Origin: Arthrinium phaeospermum
Taxonomy: Eukaryota > Ascomycota > Sordariomycetes > Amphisphaeriales > Apiosporaceae
Reading direction: 5' to 3'
DNA: 64,000 nucleotides
Assembly: GCA_006503535.1 (NCBI GenBank)
Contig: QYRS01000009.1
Span: 1,116,001-1,180,000 of the forward strand
Shown: one piece after another, positions 36,116 to 47,860 of the stretch
Position numbering within the stretch: the first letter of the stretch is position 1
Layout: the number at the start of each line of letters is the position of its first letter
Notes under the pieces: generated by a model
Database searches by the model: none
Seen by the model: only the letters and a program-made list of their open reading frames with translations
What the model was told of the DNA's origin: nothing
Program-made: the position numbers and the translations under genes

Positions 36116-39100
36116 ATGGCCGACCAGGACGCGAAGGCCGCTGCCGACAACGCGATCGAGGTGCGCGAATCCATCGAAGCCAAGGCGGCCGCCGAAAACG
36201 AGGCAAAAGACGCGCCTGAGGCTATGGACACCACCGAAGATGTCCCCGCGGACCAAGATGCTGACGGCGAACCGGATGAGGATGCAGATGGAGAGGCTGA
36301 TCCAGATGCCGATGCCGAGGGCGAAGAAGACGAGGACGCCGAAGGCGAAGAAGATGATGCCGAGGGAACCAGCCAAGAGCCTGGCAACAGGCGCCACGGT
36401 GGCGTCTCAGGCGACATGAACATCATCATCGAGAACACAGCCAACTACCTGTCTAGTTACCGGGAGAAAGATGGCTACCAGATCGCGCAGCACTTCCAAC
36501 GCGTCCCCAACCGACGGCTCGTCCCTGACTACTACGACGTCATCAAGGAGGGAATCGCCTTCAGTACCATAAGAGTGCGTTTCTCCATCCCGTACTTCCC
36601 ACCTTGAGTTGCCAATCTAACTAGCTACTACAGACCAAGAAGATCAAGAAGCAATACACGAATTTCACCGAGTTCGTTCGCGACGTCGCGCAAATCTGCC
36701 ACAACGCCCAAGTTTATAACCGACCTTCGTCCCACTTCTTCCAGGATGCCGGTCGCTTGCGCGAGGTCTTCAAGGAAGAGCTACAGAAGCTAGTGGATGA
36801 CGAAGTCATAACAGCTGAAGAGGCCGTTCTGCCTGATCTCGGTGAGCTACCCGAGGCCGAAGATTCGCCACCCCCGGAAGACGACGAGGGAGAGGAAGAT
36901 GAAGACGACGAAGACGACGAGGATGACGAGGATGATTCGGACGATGACGGCGGTCGTCGACGCGGGAGACGCAGTCGCCAGGGCCGCAAATCGGACGCCC
37001 AAGAAGATGCTCACAAGAAGCGCGGCCGGCCACCGAAGGTCTTTACCCCGTTGGAAGCTCGGATCCACGCCGTTCTCAAGGGCTTGCGCAAGTTCAAGCA
37101 CCCCGATGGAGATTTGAAGATTTTGCCTTTCGAGAAACTGCCCGACAAGCAGGCCACTCCGGAGTACTATGCCGCCATCAAGAATCCCATTGCGCTCGAT
37201 ACGATCAAGAAGAAGGCAAAGAGAAAGAAGTACCCGAACGTTGATGTCGTGCTTAAGGATATCGAGTTGATGTTTGAGAATGCCAAACAGTACAACGAAG
37301 AGACCAGCCAGATATTTCAAGATGCCGTCGAATTGCAGCAACAGGCTCGACTGTTGGCCGAGCAAGAGAAGGCCAGGCCTGACAACGAGTTTGAGGACGA
37401 AGATGGAAGACGACCTTTGACCGAGATTGTCAACCGCGGAGAAGTCTGGAAAGTTGGTAAGTTCTAATTCGCAACTCGACGGCGATTGAAGGACAACGAG
37501 GCTAATGATGGGGAATCCAGGTGATTGGGTCCATATCACCAACCCGAATGATTTGACAAAGCCTATCGTTGCTCAGATATACCGAACCTGGGAGGACAAG
37601 TCTGGACAAAAATGGGTGAACGCCTGTTGGTATTACCGCCCCGAGCAGACCGTGCATCGATTCGAGAAGCACTTCCTGGAGCATGAGGTTGTCAAGACGG
37701 GCCAATACCGTGACCATCGCATCGACGAAGTCGTAGATAGGTGTTTCGTCATGTTCGTAACCCGTTTCAACAAGGGTAGGCCGCGGGGTTTCCCCAAGGA
37801 CAAAGATGTCTACGTCTGCGAGGCGCGGTACAACGAAGAGAAGCACCGGCTCAACAAGATCAAGACTTGGGCCAGCTGCGTGCCCGACGAAGTTCGCGAG
37901 AAGGACTACGAGATGGACATGTTTGACGTCCCTCGGAGACTGCGAAAGATGCCCAGTCCGATCAAGCATCTGCTTAGAGACGATGCAAAGCCGACTGACC
38001 CTTTGCCCAAGCCAACATGGGGCCATCCAAATGCCCCTCCGCTGATTGGCGCGGTGCACTGTCGCGAGAGAGAATCCAACGTGAGTAGAAAGGAAGGAGG
38101 GAGGCGAGAGCCTTGTCTCATTTTCGAATCATTTCATTTTAATTCATTTGCATCCTGCATTTCCCACCTGCTTATTCCCCCCCTCCCAATAACGATAAGG
38201 CCGCCCTCCATTATCGCTTTTCCTTCTTATCGATTACCCGCGTTCCAGCCTTTTTTCGCGTCCTTGGAATGCTCATTCATGACTGTCTGAAATTGGCCAT
38301 GTCGCATGGATTTTACTTACTCATTTTGCCCACCAGGAATCTCCACCGCCCGAGCCTACGCCTACTCCTCCGCCAGTAGCTCCAGTGGAACCTATCCGTC
38401 GGCCTTCCATGATGCAGGCTACCAGTAGTCAAGGCGACATCACCATGGCCAACACACCCCACCACTTCCAGCCGGTCGCCGCCCCTCCCACGCCGACGCC
38501 AGTCAATCCAGCTTATGCTGCACCGCATTTCGCGCCTCGCCCTAGCGCGTCGCCCGTCCCAGTGCCTCAGTACGGAGCACACCCCGGGATGCACAACACT
38601 CATGCAGCACCACAGATGCCGCCGCATACCCCACATTACCAGCAACAGCCTCCGCCGCCAGGCTTCAACACCTACCAGTATACTGCTAACGGCACGCCCA
38701 TAAACCACCAAGCCCACCATCCGCCTCACCACCAGCCAATGCCCATGAACACCACTCCGATGGTCGGCTATGATCCTCAAAGACTCGCACCCTCGCCTGC
38801 TCGTCCCGCAGCTGTAGCACCTATTCCTACACCCGCTGGGTTGGGCCAGGCAAACGCTTATAACCCGCCACGACCTGTCGAGGTGTATCGGTTGGACGAC
38901 TCGCTGAATGAGCGCATTCCTGCCGAGATACGTGGCCAGTTCCAGCGGGACGAGGCCGGCCGAGTCTTGTTCTTCACACAACCCCCTCTGGAGCGTGCAC
39001 ACCGCGGCGTGTCCCACGAAAGCGCTGGACTGGGACACAGCGTGCGTTACCTTGCAGACCGTGCCCGGGGCATTGAGGACCGGCGCGCCAAGCGCAAGGC

Positions 39101-39308
39101 ACGCGACGAATTGCGCAAGGAGGAGGAAAAGAAGAAGGCCGAGACTGCCGCCGAGCAGAAGAGACTTGAGGTGCAGGGGCAGATTGACATTGCTGCTGAT
39201 GTACTTAACAAGTGGATCGGCACCATGAACAAGGAGAACGAGGTCCTCAAGCAGCAATATGAAGGCTGGAGTGTACGAGACGAGGATATCGACGCGTTCA
39301 GCCGCTAA
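36116..39308 (+). CDS. rsc1: RSC chromatin remodelling complex subunit Rsc1/Rsc2
   Basis: Exons 36116-36574, 36634-37456, 37521-38080 and 38337-39308 join in phase to 937 aa. Order: acidic N-terminus; bromodomain 1 (~95-205, with NRRLVPDYYDVIKEGI and CHNAQVYNRP); a Glu/Asp tract with an AT-hook-like KKRGRPPK near 280; bromodomain 2 (~294-385, PEYYAAIKNPIAL, NAKQYNEE); BAH domain (~428-550, GDWVHITNPND, WYYRPEQTVH); and a long Pro/Gln/His-rich tail with a final Lys/Glu coiled segment. This is the Rsc1/Rsc2 layout, and the length is close to the roughly 900 aa of the yeast proteins. The protein works in the nucleus, reading acetylated histones for the SWI/SNF-type RSC remodeller. The last intron (38081-38336, 256 nt) is long for this window. 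It is a housekeeping gene that helps mark the end of the accessory region to its left. Confidence 0.92.
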
Positions 39309-41515
39309 GATGGTACATACATAATCGGCGACTTGATTCGGGCGTTAAGGGATTGCTAAGGGTTAATGTGAAAGGGTGTCAAGGGAACGCAAGATACCAG
39401 AATGTGTTGCTTGGCTTCGGATTTGATTGACCTACAACGAGAAGCAGTTGCTTCTCTTGCCTTGCTGTATATTGCTTGCATTGTATGAATAAAGTCTGCT
39501 AATGAGCCTGCTCCCGGAGCTTGAACACCCTAGGAGCAGGGCTATTGGCACAAAATGGAACAAAATCTGATGGCTCATATGCCCTGCGCCGTGCTGATGA
39601 TATCTTCTGTTGGATGTGAATGTTCCAGTATACAGTGAGTTATGAGATTGGCAGCCCAATTGCACTTCTAGACGGTGTAGCACGACTAGGTGACTTGTTC
39701 AAGCTAGCCGCCAAGACCAGAGCTCCAACGCACATTGTGGGGTTGCTCAAGCTGCACGTCATGTCGTTAGCTGCCAGGTTGGTGGGATGTAGGGTCAATG
39801 GTCACAGCAGAACTGGTAGAGACATTGGCGATGTTGTCTTTGGTCATTCGAAGCACTCAGATTTGTGATGTAGATACCGGTCGCATATCGCAAAGATACA
39901 ATTTTAGGAGGTTAATCTCCAAAGCCGTCGGGCTCTACTGCAGACTAGCAGATCGATCTGCTGGCACCGTGGACCCTGAAGAAGATCCATGTCGGGCGGC
40001 AAGCGGCTACAGTAAGTACCTTAAGTTGGGTTGGTGATTTCCTTTGCTCGCAGTCCATACCTAGCTACATTCCAGAACATCGGGTTAGGGGTCTTAGCAG
40101 AAGGTCTTACCGCCTTTCTGTGGCGAGTTTAGGTGAGTCAAAAGTGGGTGATGGCCTTGGGCCGTAGACAAGACTCCGGAACAGAAAATGACCATTCCCA
40201 CTCCCAAAACAGTCAATCCGTAATCGATTGTGAACAGAAAGGCAAGTCATAACTGTATAATATCTCTAGAATTCATTGAGAAAGGCCTATAGAGGTGCCT
40301 ATAAGTATTGCAGTAATTCCCATACATTCCGAGCGTTCAGAGCTGTTGCAGTTCAATGGTATGGCTTTCCGTGCTAGATCTGCCTAATCCAGAGCCTCAT
40401 CCAGCAGCTGGCAGTGGAGTAGGCAGCGGAAAATGGCCAGTAGCGCAAGCATCCTATCACCCCGCCACCTGCTGTGTGCTAGTGCGGGGCCCACCATTGA
40501 CCTTAGCGGGTGGCCCACCCTGGAATCGCCGCAAGGCTCTCTTTCGACTTCAGCTGATCATGAATCATCCAGCTCCGATGGTCTTTTGGAAACAATCCCA
40601 TCTCTCCTCAACAGTATTCAATTCGTTCGTTACTTCGCAAACCTTCGAGTTCGATCCTTGCTGAGCAATTTCGTCGTTCCCCTTCGTACTATAGTTTTAT
40701 TTATTCATTTCAGCCATCTCCTTCACGGGGCATATTTGTTTTGTCGACACTGTCGTTTCTTGAAGCGGTAATTAGTAATTATTCCTTTACTTGCGATATA
40801 GACCACAGCGCTCCTCATTCCTTTGCTTTTGCCGACAACCAGCCCATCTTGTTGGATTTTTTGGAGATCTCAAGCGCATATCGGAGCGACATATGAGGTA
40901 AGTGAATGAACTACGGTTCCTTTGTCTCTACATTTCCTGTCCTGCCTTGATGCCCACTGGATTCGATCCCACGGTCGTCGGGCCTCGATCTCAACTCCTG
41001 CGGATCTTCACATCGGATGGCGGTGCGCGGCTGCCCGCATGGATGAATGGGAATCGGATGGAAAGAAGCAAGGCCGTCGACGAGGGTCTCCCCTTTTCGG
41101 CGACGGTATTCACGTCGGCGACAGCATTCACGTCGGCGACAGCATTCACGTCGGCGATTGCATTCACGTCGTCGATGGCAGTATTCATGCCGTCGGCGAC
41201 ATTATTCACGAGACTGCCTTCACATTGTCGTCGACGAGTGCATTCACCTCGTCGACGGGTGTATTTAAACATCCAAATCCCCCAATCCACCCTCACAATC
41301 TTGCCACCAACCCTCTACCACCAACCCCACCTATCAAAACCAACTCGAATCCAAACATCAACCCCGGCATCTTATCATCTTCCTTCCGCAATTTCATCAT
41401 ACTGACCTAGGACAGATGCACAAAAATCCATCACCTCATCATAATCCAACCCCGTTCTCATCTCATCTTTCAATCTCAACGTCACATCCGGTGATTGCAA
41501 GCTTAATCGGCGATC
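39309..41515. other. Intergenic, Rsc1/2 to NYN gene
   Basis: No supported gene. The last ~400 bases are the probable promoter and leader of the NYN gene, with a short minisatellite (listed separately) and a TATTTAAA element near 41264. Beyond ~41280 the sequence is C/A-rich and pyrimidine-biased, like a transcribed leader. Open frames across the minisatellite exist in several frames and look like a by-product of its period, a multiple of three. Confidence 0.45.
41108..41179 (+). repeat. 18-bp tandem repeat in NYN upstream region
   Basis: Four adjacent 18-bp copies of ATTCACGTCGGCGACAGC, the last two diverged, start at 41108, 41126, 41144 and 41162. Degenerate copies continue to about 41245. 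Confidence 0.8.
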
Positions 41516-43372
41516 ATGACTGATACCGACGAGGGTTTGAACAAGCCGTGTCGGCGGGCTATTGCACAGAGCCCCGGGCCTCATGGTTCCCGCGTCCATC
41601 CATCGCTGAAGCGCCGGAAGACTTCCTTGCCTCGGTTGGGGGATCTTTCTAGCATCACGATCCGACTCCGAAGCCAACCCGAGTCGTCACCGGCGCCTTC
41701 GGTCCCCCTTTCGGCGCCTTCAGCCCCCCTTTCGGCGCCTTCAGTCCCCCTTTCGGCGCCTTCGGTCCCCCTTTCGGCGCCTTCGGTCCCCCTTTCGGCG
41801 CCTTCGGTCCCCCTTTCGGCGCCCTCAGTTGCCGTGGAAGTTCCCCGAGTCCCCTCGGATGTTGCAAATGATGGAAGAGGCTATGAGACGCCTGCGGACC
41901 ACAGCGACGATTACACAGTCGCAACTGAGATTTCCAGCATCCGGCCTTCCTACATCACACCTGAGTCATCACCACCTACTCCGACCAAGGGACCTTCCAC
42001 AAACCTTGCTGCCAACATTAGAAGTGAGGGAGCTAAGGCTTTGTTTCGATCCCAACTCTCATCGCAGTATCTCAATGACCAGGTGACATCAACCGGAGCT
42101 TCCAATCGGGCCGAAATCGATCAGGCAGCGCTGTCTCTGTGTCTTCGAGCAGCAGGTTCTAGCCCTCCCGCCGTACCTCGATCAGATGAATCCAGTCTTA
42201 CCGTTCTCCCTCGAGCCCCGATTACACCTGCTCGTCCTGCTTTCGGACAGCCCAACACACTGCAGGCAGCCAAGCAGGTGTTCTCATACCCTCCTGCCAA
42301 GCCGTTGGCCCCTTCGACCGGCCAATTTAAGAGAATCACCAGCTTTACACAAGCACAGCACACAACTATTGTCGATGACTCTCCGGCGCCTTTCACGGGC
42401 ACCTCGGGCACCACGGGAAAGTTCAAGAGGATCACCAGCTTCGCGCAACCACAACAGAACTTGGTTGAGAACTCGCCATGCCCTCGGAAGAACACCTTCG
42501 AGGTTGTATATGGTGTACACGAGACGAAGCCGACATTGATTGCCAGCGATGCGTTGCAAAAGCTGGACCGCAAACTCCTGAAGTTGAAACAGGTTGACGA
42601 GAGAACCCCTGGTCTTGAGGCTCATATCTTTATCGATATGTCGAACATCTTCATCGGCTTTGAAGAGAAATGCAAAGAGAAAAGAGGTATTCCAAAGCAC
42701 CAGTACTTCCATATCGATCCCAAGGACTTCCTGTTCCGACGCCTTCATCACGTATTGGCGCGAGATCGCCCTGTTGGCAAGAAGGCGCTTGCTGGATCGG
42801 TAGCAAGTGCCGGAGAGCAGGTCAGCCCTCCGGCTCATTTCCTGGAGGCTCAGAAATTGGATTACAAGACTTCCATGATGCTTCGGGTGGTCAAATTTGA
42901 CAACAACAGTGGCAACCACACCGGGAATCGTCCGTGTGGCGGCAATCGTCGCAACCCTGGTGTCACTGTTTCACCTTATTTTGACTGGACGACTTCTTCT
43001 AGTGGAGACGAATCCAGCGATGGATCCCCGTCAGTTATTTGCCCCCGGACGAAGCTCGGTGAGCAAGGTGTGGATGAAAACCTCCACCTTGCTATGCAGT
43101 CAAGTATTCTTGATGCAGTCCCTGTAAATGGGACTGCGCAAGCGCCCGGAGTAATGGTTCTCGCCACTGGAGATGCGAAGGAAGCCGAATTCTCCGAAGG
43201 ATTTGCTCATTATGCCCAGAAGGCCATGGCCATGGGATGGTATGTTGAGGTTGTTTCCTGGAAGCGCTGCTTGTCGACCATCTGGAAGAGAGCCCCTTTC
43301 AACGATCAGTACGCCTCGCAATTTCGCATCATTGAACTCGACCCATTCTACGAGGACATGTTGAAGCTGTGA
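41516..43372 (+). CDS. NYN/PIN-like domain protein with repeat-rich N-terminus
   Basis: A single exon encodes 618 aa. The first ~365 residues are disordered, with a 7-residue tandem repeat (APSVPLS type, ~61-103) and two copies of a short motif (GQFKRITSFTQAQ near 268 and GKFKRITSFAQPQ near 300). From about 368 a NYN domain follows, with IFIDMSNIFIGF (first acidic residue), VDENLHLAM (second) and LATGDAKEAEF (third), and a closing GWYVEVVSW strand. The three acidic positions of PIN-like ribonucleases are therefore present. The family includes MARF1-type RNA-binding and RNA-cleaving proteins; a role in RNA turnover or silencing is inference from the fold. The domain carries a long insert (~425-510) with Gly, Asn and Ser. 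Confidence 0.8.
   Translation: MTDTDEGLNKPCRRAIAQSPGPHGSRVHPSLKRRKTSLPRLGDLSSITIRLRSQPESSPAPSVPLSAPSAPLSAPSVPLSAPSVPLSAPSVPLSAPSVPLSAPSVAVEVPRVPSDVANDGRGYETPADHSDDYTVATEISSIRPSYITPESSPPTPTKGPSTNLAANIRSEGAKALFRSQLSSQYLNDQVTSTGASNRAEIDQAALSLCLRAAGSSPPAVPRSDESSLTVLPRAPITPARPAFGQPNTLQAAKQVFSYPPAKPLAPSTGQFKRITSFTQAQHTTIVDDSPAPFTGTSGTTGKFKRITSFAQPQQNLVENSPCPRKNTFEVVYGVHETKPTLIASDALQKLDRKLLKLKQVDERTPGLEAHIFIDMSNIFIGFEEKCKEKRGIPKHQYFHIDPKDFLFRRLHHVLARDRPVGKKALAGSVASAGEQVSPPAHFLEAQKLDYKTSMMLRVVKFDNNSGNHTGNRPCGGNRRNPGVTVSPYFDWTTSSSGDESSDGSPSVICPRTKLGEQGVDENLHLAMQSSILDAVPVNGTAQAPGVMVLATGDAKEAEFSEGFAHYAQKAMAMGWYVEVVSWKRCLSTIWKRAPFNDQYASQFRIIELDPFYEDMLKL
41696..41821 (+). repeat. 21-bp coding minisatellite in the NYN gene
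   Basis: Six near-identical 21-bp units (CCTTCGGTCCCCCTTTCGGCG type) lie head to tail, followed by a partial seventh. Each encodes PSVPLSA or a one-residue variant, so unit gain or loss keeps the reading frame. Confidence 0.95.
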
Positions 43373-44764
43373 TTACTGCAGGTGCCCTCCCATTCGATCA
43401 TGGCATCTGCGTACAACTCACTTTGGCTTTTCCATGTTATTCCTCTATGAGGGGTATTATTACTTCGTTCCATGGACTCTCCTTTCCCATCAAGTTTATT
43501 AGGTAAGCAACGCTCGAAGCTTGATCCTTCCTATTTTTAAAAGATCAATACTAATGCACGTCTTGGCAGGCACATGGCGTCCTCGACCATATTCCCAGCG
43601 GTGGTTTAAGGTGCGACACCTTCGCCCTTTCGTCCACACCTTACCATTTCTTCACGAGTGTATTATTATATTACTTTTTGGGAAACATCACGACCCTCGA
43701 GATATGATTCCGTCTTTCCACAACGCTTTCTCTACACCGTTCACAGTCAGCTCTGTGTCTTAAGCTCTCCGTCTTGGAGAGCTAAAGACTGCAGATGATC
43801 CAGTCAGGCATGTCTTGAACTTGCTTAGCTTAGCCTAAACACAAGTTTGCCTGCTGGTGTCGACAGTGAAGGGGATCTTGAGATCGACTTGCAGTACGAG
43901 GGACGACGTTTCTTGATGTGCAACATTGCACATTTTCGGATGTTTGACGAGATTTATGGGAGTACGATACTTTTTCGACTAAGAGAATTGAAGGATTGGA
44001 TGAGCAGTTGTTGGGTTGTGCTACGCAGCTCTGATCCCAGACTCTTTGCTATCATCCACATTCATTCGCACATTCTCGAGACGACATGGCATCGGTGGCA
44101 CATACGGGGCGAATATACTTTCCTCCCACGACACTTTCGTTGGGCATTGCGACGGTATCTTCCTCACGACACGGCATTCAAGTCTCATCGGTCCAGGCCA
44201 ACTTCCTCCTGGGGTTGATTTACTTATGGCGACTATATGACGAGGGGCTGGTTGGCGGACGATACGGAGAAGACAAAAGCGCCAATTATACATATTTCTT
44301 GGTAGATTCATACATACAGACAATGTCAAATATGACATTACGGACAGTCTTGCTTTTGCTATGTTGATGCTATCGGCTTCTATTGATATGTTCGGGCGCT
44401 GCATGTAACTTGTTATCTCGTGATCAGTAGTAGCACATAGACACTTGTAGTCGTATCGTTGTAATTCGGGAACCACAGAGCAAGCCAAATACACCATGGC
44501 GTTTGGGACCCAACGTAAGAACCACCTATCACTCGGGCATTGAAGTGTCGCTTCATTATGAGAATAGTTGGCATGCCAAGAAACAAACGTACTACAATCT
44601 AGGACGACCATTGCTTCTCTATCTATTTTCCTGTTTCTCTGTGAGAAGATGTTTGAGCAGAACGAAAGCTGTCGATGAGAGAGAGCCAACCTCGCCAAAG
44701 CCCGTCCACTGAGCTCATCTCTGCGAGCTGTCGGATTTTCCGTCCAGGCGCGCCGAGACACAGC
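43373..44764. other. Intergenic, NYN gene to small coiled-coil gene
   Basis: No supported gene lies between these convergent neighbours. An 8-bp perfect stem with a 5-base loop (AGCTCTCC / GGAGAGCT) is at 43764-43784, possibly a 3'-end structure. A 246-aa frame on the minus strand (44021-44761) was considered and not accepted. Confidence 0.45.
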
Positions 44765-45281
44765 TCATCCTTTCCCAAACTTGATCTCCGGCGGAACCGC
44801 ACCGTGCAGGAGCTGCGCCTCCACCGCCAGTCCCGTGGCTTTTCTTTCCAGCATACCAGTAAGTTGCTGCATATTCTCATCGTCGTCGTCGCTGGGCCCT
44901 TCCTCCTCGAGCACCGCGGCCAGCTCCGATGTCCACAGTTGAAACCTGGCCGCGTTCCGCTTGGCCTTGTCTAGGATGTTCCGGAAACGTACGGGCGGGT
45001 CTTGACCCTTGATCTCCCGCTCGATCTGCTCGAGTTTGGCGGCTGCGTTGTTGAAGTTTTTCTTGAGGGACGCGACTCGCTTCCTCAGGGGGGTGGTGTT
45101 GGGGCGGGGACTGGGGCTGGGAGTCGGGGTTTTGGACTTCTTGCCTTCGTCCTCCCGATCTCCGGAGGGGGTGATGAGGGTGGCGGCTGTGTGGACGTTA
45201 CGGTTAGTCTCTCCTGAATTGGATGCGTCATGCTTCCAGTCCTTTCGTTGGGAACTCACCTGGGAAGCCACCTGTGCCCAT
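44765..45281 (-). CDS. Small charged coiled-coil protein, 147 aa
   Basis: Two exons on the minus strand, 45281-45260 (22 nt) and 45186-44765, are joined by a 73-nt intron. They read in phase from MGTGGFPAATLITPSG. A Lys/Pro/Ser linker (KTPTPSPSPRPNTTPL) precedes a predicted coiled coil (VASLKKNFNNAAAKLEQIER). A second helical segment with an acidic stretch (EEEGPSDDDDEN) follows, then MLERKATGLAVEAQLL. No domain or signal peptide is recognised. The very short first exon depends on splice consensus; without the intron the frame could instead start at 45271 and give 168 aa. Being small and coiled-coil-rich it superficially resembles the gene family to its right, but the shared family motif is absent. 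Confidence 0.6.
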
Positions 45282-46317
45282 CTCGACTTTAGATATGGGG
45301 AGAAATATTAGAGTTTCTTGTGGGAACTTCGCTAGAGGGTGGTTAGACTATTTCGCTGCCTAATTGATTTTGTTGATGTGAGCTGTGTCAATGGACAGGA
45401 ATGCAGGAAGTCCAAAACGAGACACGAGTAACACGTCTATCTGAAAAACGGAGTCCCGGTGCTACTCAACATTATAAGTATTCTTCCGCGTCCTACTGTT
45501 CACCGTGATTCTATAGCATCCCTCCTAACTGACGATTACCCAGTCTGTCAAACGAAAACAATGAGTCAGCAATTTGGAAAACTACGACCATGTTAGATCC
45601 ATGCATCCTTGCAAACTATCATGGGCTAAATGTCGCATATATTGATTCAGAGGACACGTTACCCCTGCTGCTCATCGGCGAGGGAATACTATGTCACCAG
45701 GCACCATGGAATGGGCATGATGTTGAAGCAAGCTTGAGAAGGACTGCTTGTACGGATATTATAACACCATTGCAGCGACCCATGCTTGCCGTGCTCCTAT
45801 CTGACTACAGCTAATAATTGCGTCGTGTGGTGCTGAACTCACGCATCCCACCTTTCTTCTTCATACCCCTAGCATAGCTAGTGACATAATGAAAAAAGGT
45901 AAAATGATTGTTGTGGCCGGCCGTCGGTCGAGTTTGTCGTCATGAACCGCATCGTACCATTGCCTGCTCCTAGCCGCCTTCTGGGAAGGCGTTTCTAGGC
46001 CACACCACGTAGAGGTGGCAGGTTGGATTTTCGTGGCCCTCGTCGGTCGGGGGGTCGGGTCGGTCGTAGTCGGGCAGGAAGTCGGGCAGGAAGTCGGGCA
46101 GGGAGTCGGGCAGGGGCGAGGAAGTTAGGGCGAGGAGATGGAACGGTGGAAAGGGAGAAGGCGTTTCGGAGGAGGGGGTCGTTGTTAAGACAGGCGTCGT
46201 CGGAGAGGGCATCGTCGAGGAGGAAGAGGAAGAGGAAGGGGAAGGGGAGCGAAAAGGGAGAGGAGGGCGTCGAGAGCGAGGAAGGGATCTAAGAGGAGGT
46301 CGAGTCGGAGGCATCGG
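45282..46317. other. Intergenic with low-complexity tract
   Basis: No supported gene. From about 46075 the DNA becomes simple, starting with a GTCGGGCAGGAA-type short repeat (46076-46113) and then a purine-rich GGAAGAGGAAG tract. This leads into the large minisatellite. Confidence 0.4.
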
Positions 46318-47216
46318 CGTGGGCATCATCTATGAGGGCGTGGGCATCATCTATGAGGGCGTGGGCATCATCTATCAGGACAGGTCGGAGGATCGGCGTG
46401 GGCATCATCTATAAGGGCGTGGGCATCATCTATAAGGGCGTGGGCATCATCTATCGGGGCGGGTCGGAGGATCGGCGTGGGCATCATCTACAAGGGCATC
46501 GCGGGAGTCGTCTTTGGAAATTGTTGTGGATGTCGGCGGAGGCTTCGGCGTGGGCATCATCTACAAGGGCAGGTCGAGGGTGTCGTCGGAGGTATCGGCG
46601 TGGGCATCATCTAAGAGGGCGTGGGCATCATCTAAGAGGGCGTGGGCATCATCTAAGAGGGCGTGGGCATCATCTATCAGGGCGGGTCGGGGGTCGGCAT
46701 CGGTATCGGCATCGGCGTGGGCATCATCTAACAGGACGGGGTCTTCGGCGTGGGCGTAGGCTTCGGCGTGGGCATCATCTACAAGGGCGTGAGCGTGGGA
46801 GTCGTCGTCAGTGTGGTCGTAGGCGTCGTCGTGGGCATCGGCGTGGGCATCATCTATCGGGCAGGGTTGTGGGTGTCGGTTTTGTTTGTGAGGGCGTCGT
46901 TTATGACGGCAGGGTCGTGGGTATCGGCGTGGGCATCATCTATGAGGACGTGGGTATTATCGCAGGCATCATCGTTGGCAGGGTCGTGGATGTCGGCGAG
47001 GGCATTGTTTATGAGGGCGTCGGCGTGGGCATCATCTATAAGGGCAGGGTCGCAGGCGTCGGAATTGGTATGGGAGTCGTCGTGAGAGTCGTCGTGGGAA
47101 CCATCTTGGGCGTCGTGGTGGGGATCGGCGTGGGCATCATTTACAAGGGCGTGGGTATCGTCGTGGGCAGGGTCGTGGGCATCGGCGTGGGCATCATCTA
47201 TGAGGGCGGCGTAGGC
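46318..47216 (+). repeat. Large 21-bp minisatellite (GTGGGCATCATCT core)
   Basis: About 18 exact copies of the 13-base core GTGGGCATCATCT occur here, in blocks of regular 21-bp units (46326-46390, 46400-46465, 46600-46680) and then more dispersed among GTCGTGGGC-rich sequence. An open frame with an ATG runs through it (46332-47480, 382 codons, repeating GVGIIYKG or RAWASS). Because the unit is a multiple of three, open frames are expected by chance. I do not call it a gene, although translation cannot be excluded. A direct repeat ATTTATAyCTGTCAG occurs just downstream at about 47330 and 47604. Confidence 0.8.
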
Positions 47217-47820
47217 TGCAGGGATTTATCGAAGTTGTCGTTCGTGAATGTGTCTCGGGCAGTTGTGGCAGGAAAAGTAGATGAAAGAAAAAAGAAAAGT
47301 CAGGTACAGAGCGAGGGAGGGGGAAATATTTATACCTGTCAGTTGGGGGAAGGCAATCTCTTCGGGCCAGATTTGGTACTAACTTACTCTCGAATAAACA
47401 GGAATAAGGTGTCTTGTTATGTTGGTTCCAGATATGGTAATTCAGTATTCCAGCAACGGCCTACTGATCCGGCTTTCTGATTGGCTGGTTCGATTTAACG
47501 GTTAAGCTTGGCACGCTCCCCTTTTTGGATTCGCGCACCTATTATTGCCTACAAGGCCTCTGATTGGTCAGAAAATTATGCTTACACTCGCGATTGCCCC
47601 ACATTTATATCTGTCAGATCAGTTTCGGGTACGGGTGCCTATCGTGGTCCACCTTTTCATGACCTATTCCCCTACAGGCCCTCACTGAGCAGAGCTCCTT
47701 CAGTGAACATAGTACCTAACTAAGCACCCGTAGAGCAAACAATTACCACTGAACCTTTGCAATTATCACGATAATCAAGCAAACAAACCCAATTGGGAAT
47801 AATTGCATCAGATCACTCCT

Positions 47821-47860
47821 CCAATCAGTAACTCCCCAGCTTCATCCAAGCACATAAATA
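47821..47860 (+). promoter_or_regulatory. CCAAT plus TATA promoter, probably of the first family gene
   Basis: CCAATCAGTAA at 47821-47831 is followed by CATAAATA at 47853-47860 and a CT-rich leader. The identical CCAATCAGTAA precedes the TATA box of the second family gene. From 47662 to 48308 the plus strand has no ATG at all (about ten expected by chance), as in a transcribed 5' leader. With the intron proposed at 48262-48431, this promoter would serve the gene starting at 48460. Confidence 0.5.

Noticed and set aside
40902..41410. Overlapping open frames of about 100-167 codons on both strands upstream of the NYN gene
   Set aside because: They are created by the 18-bp repeat, whose period leaves several frames open at once; no frame stands out.
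44021..44761. 246-codon open frame on the minus strand
   Set aside because: No domain-like pattern, atypical composition and no splice support; it overlaps the 3' flank of the NYN gene.
46332..47480. 382-codon open frame as a protein gene
   Set aside because: It lies almost wholly in a 21-bp minisatellite, switches between repeat registers and has no non-repetitive domain. Recorded as a repeat, with translation left open.
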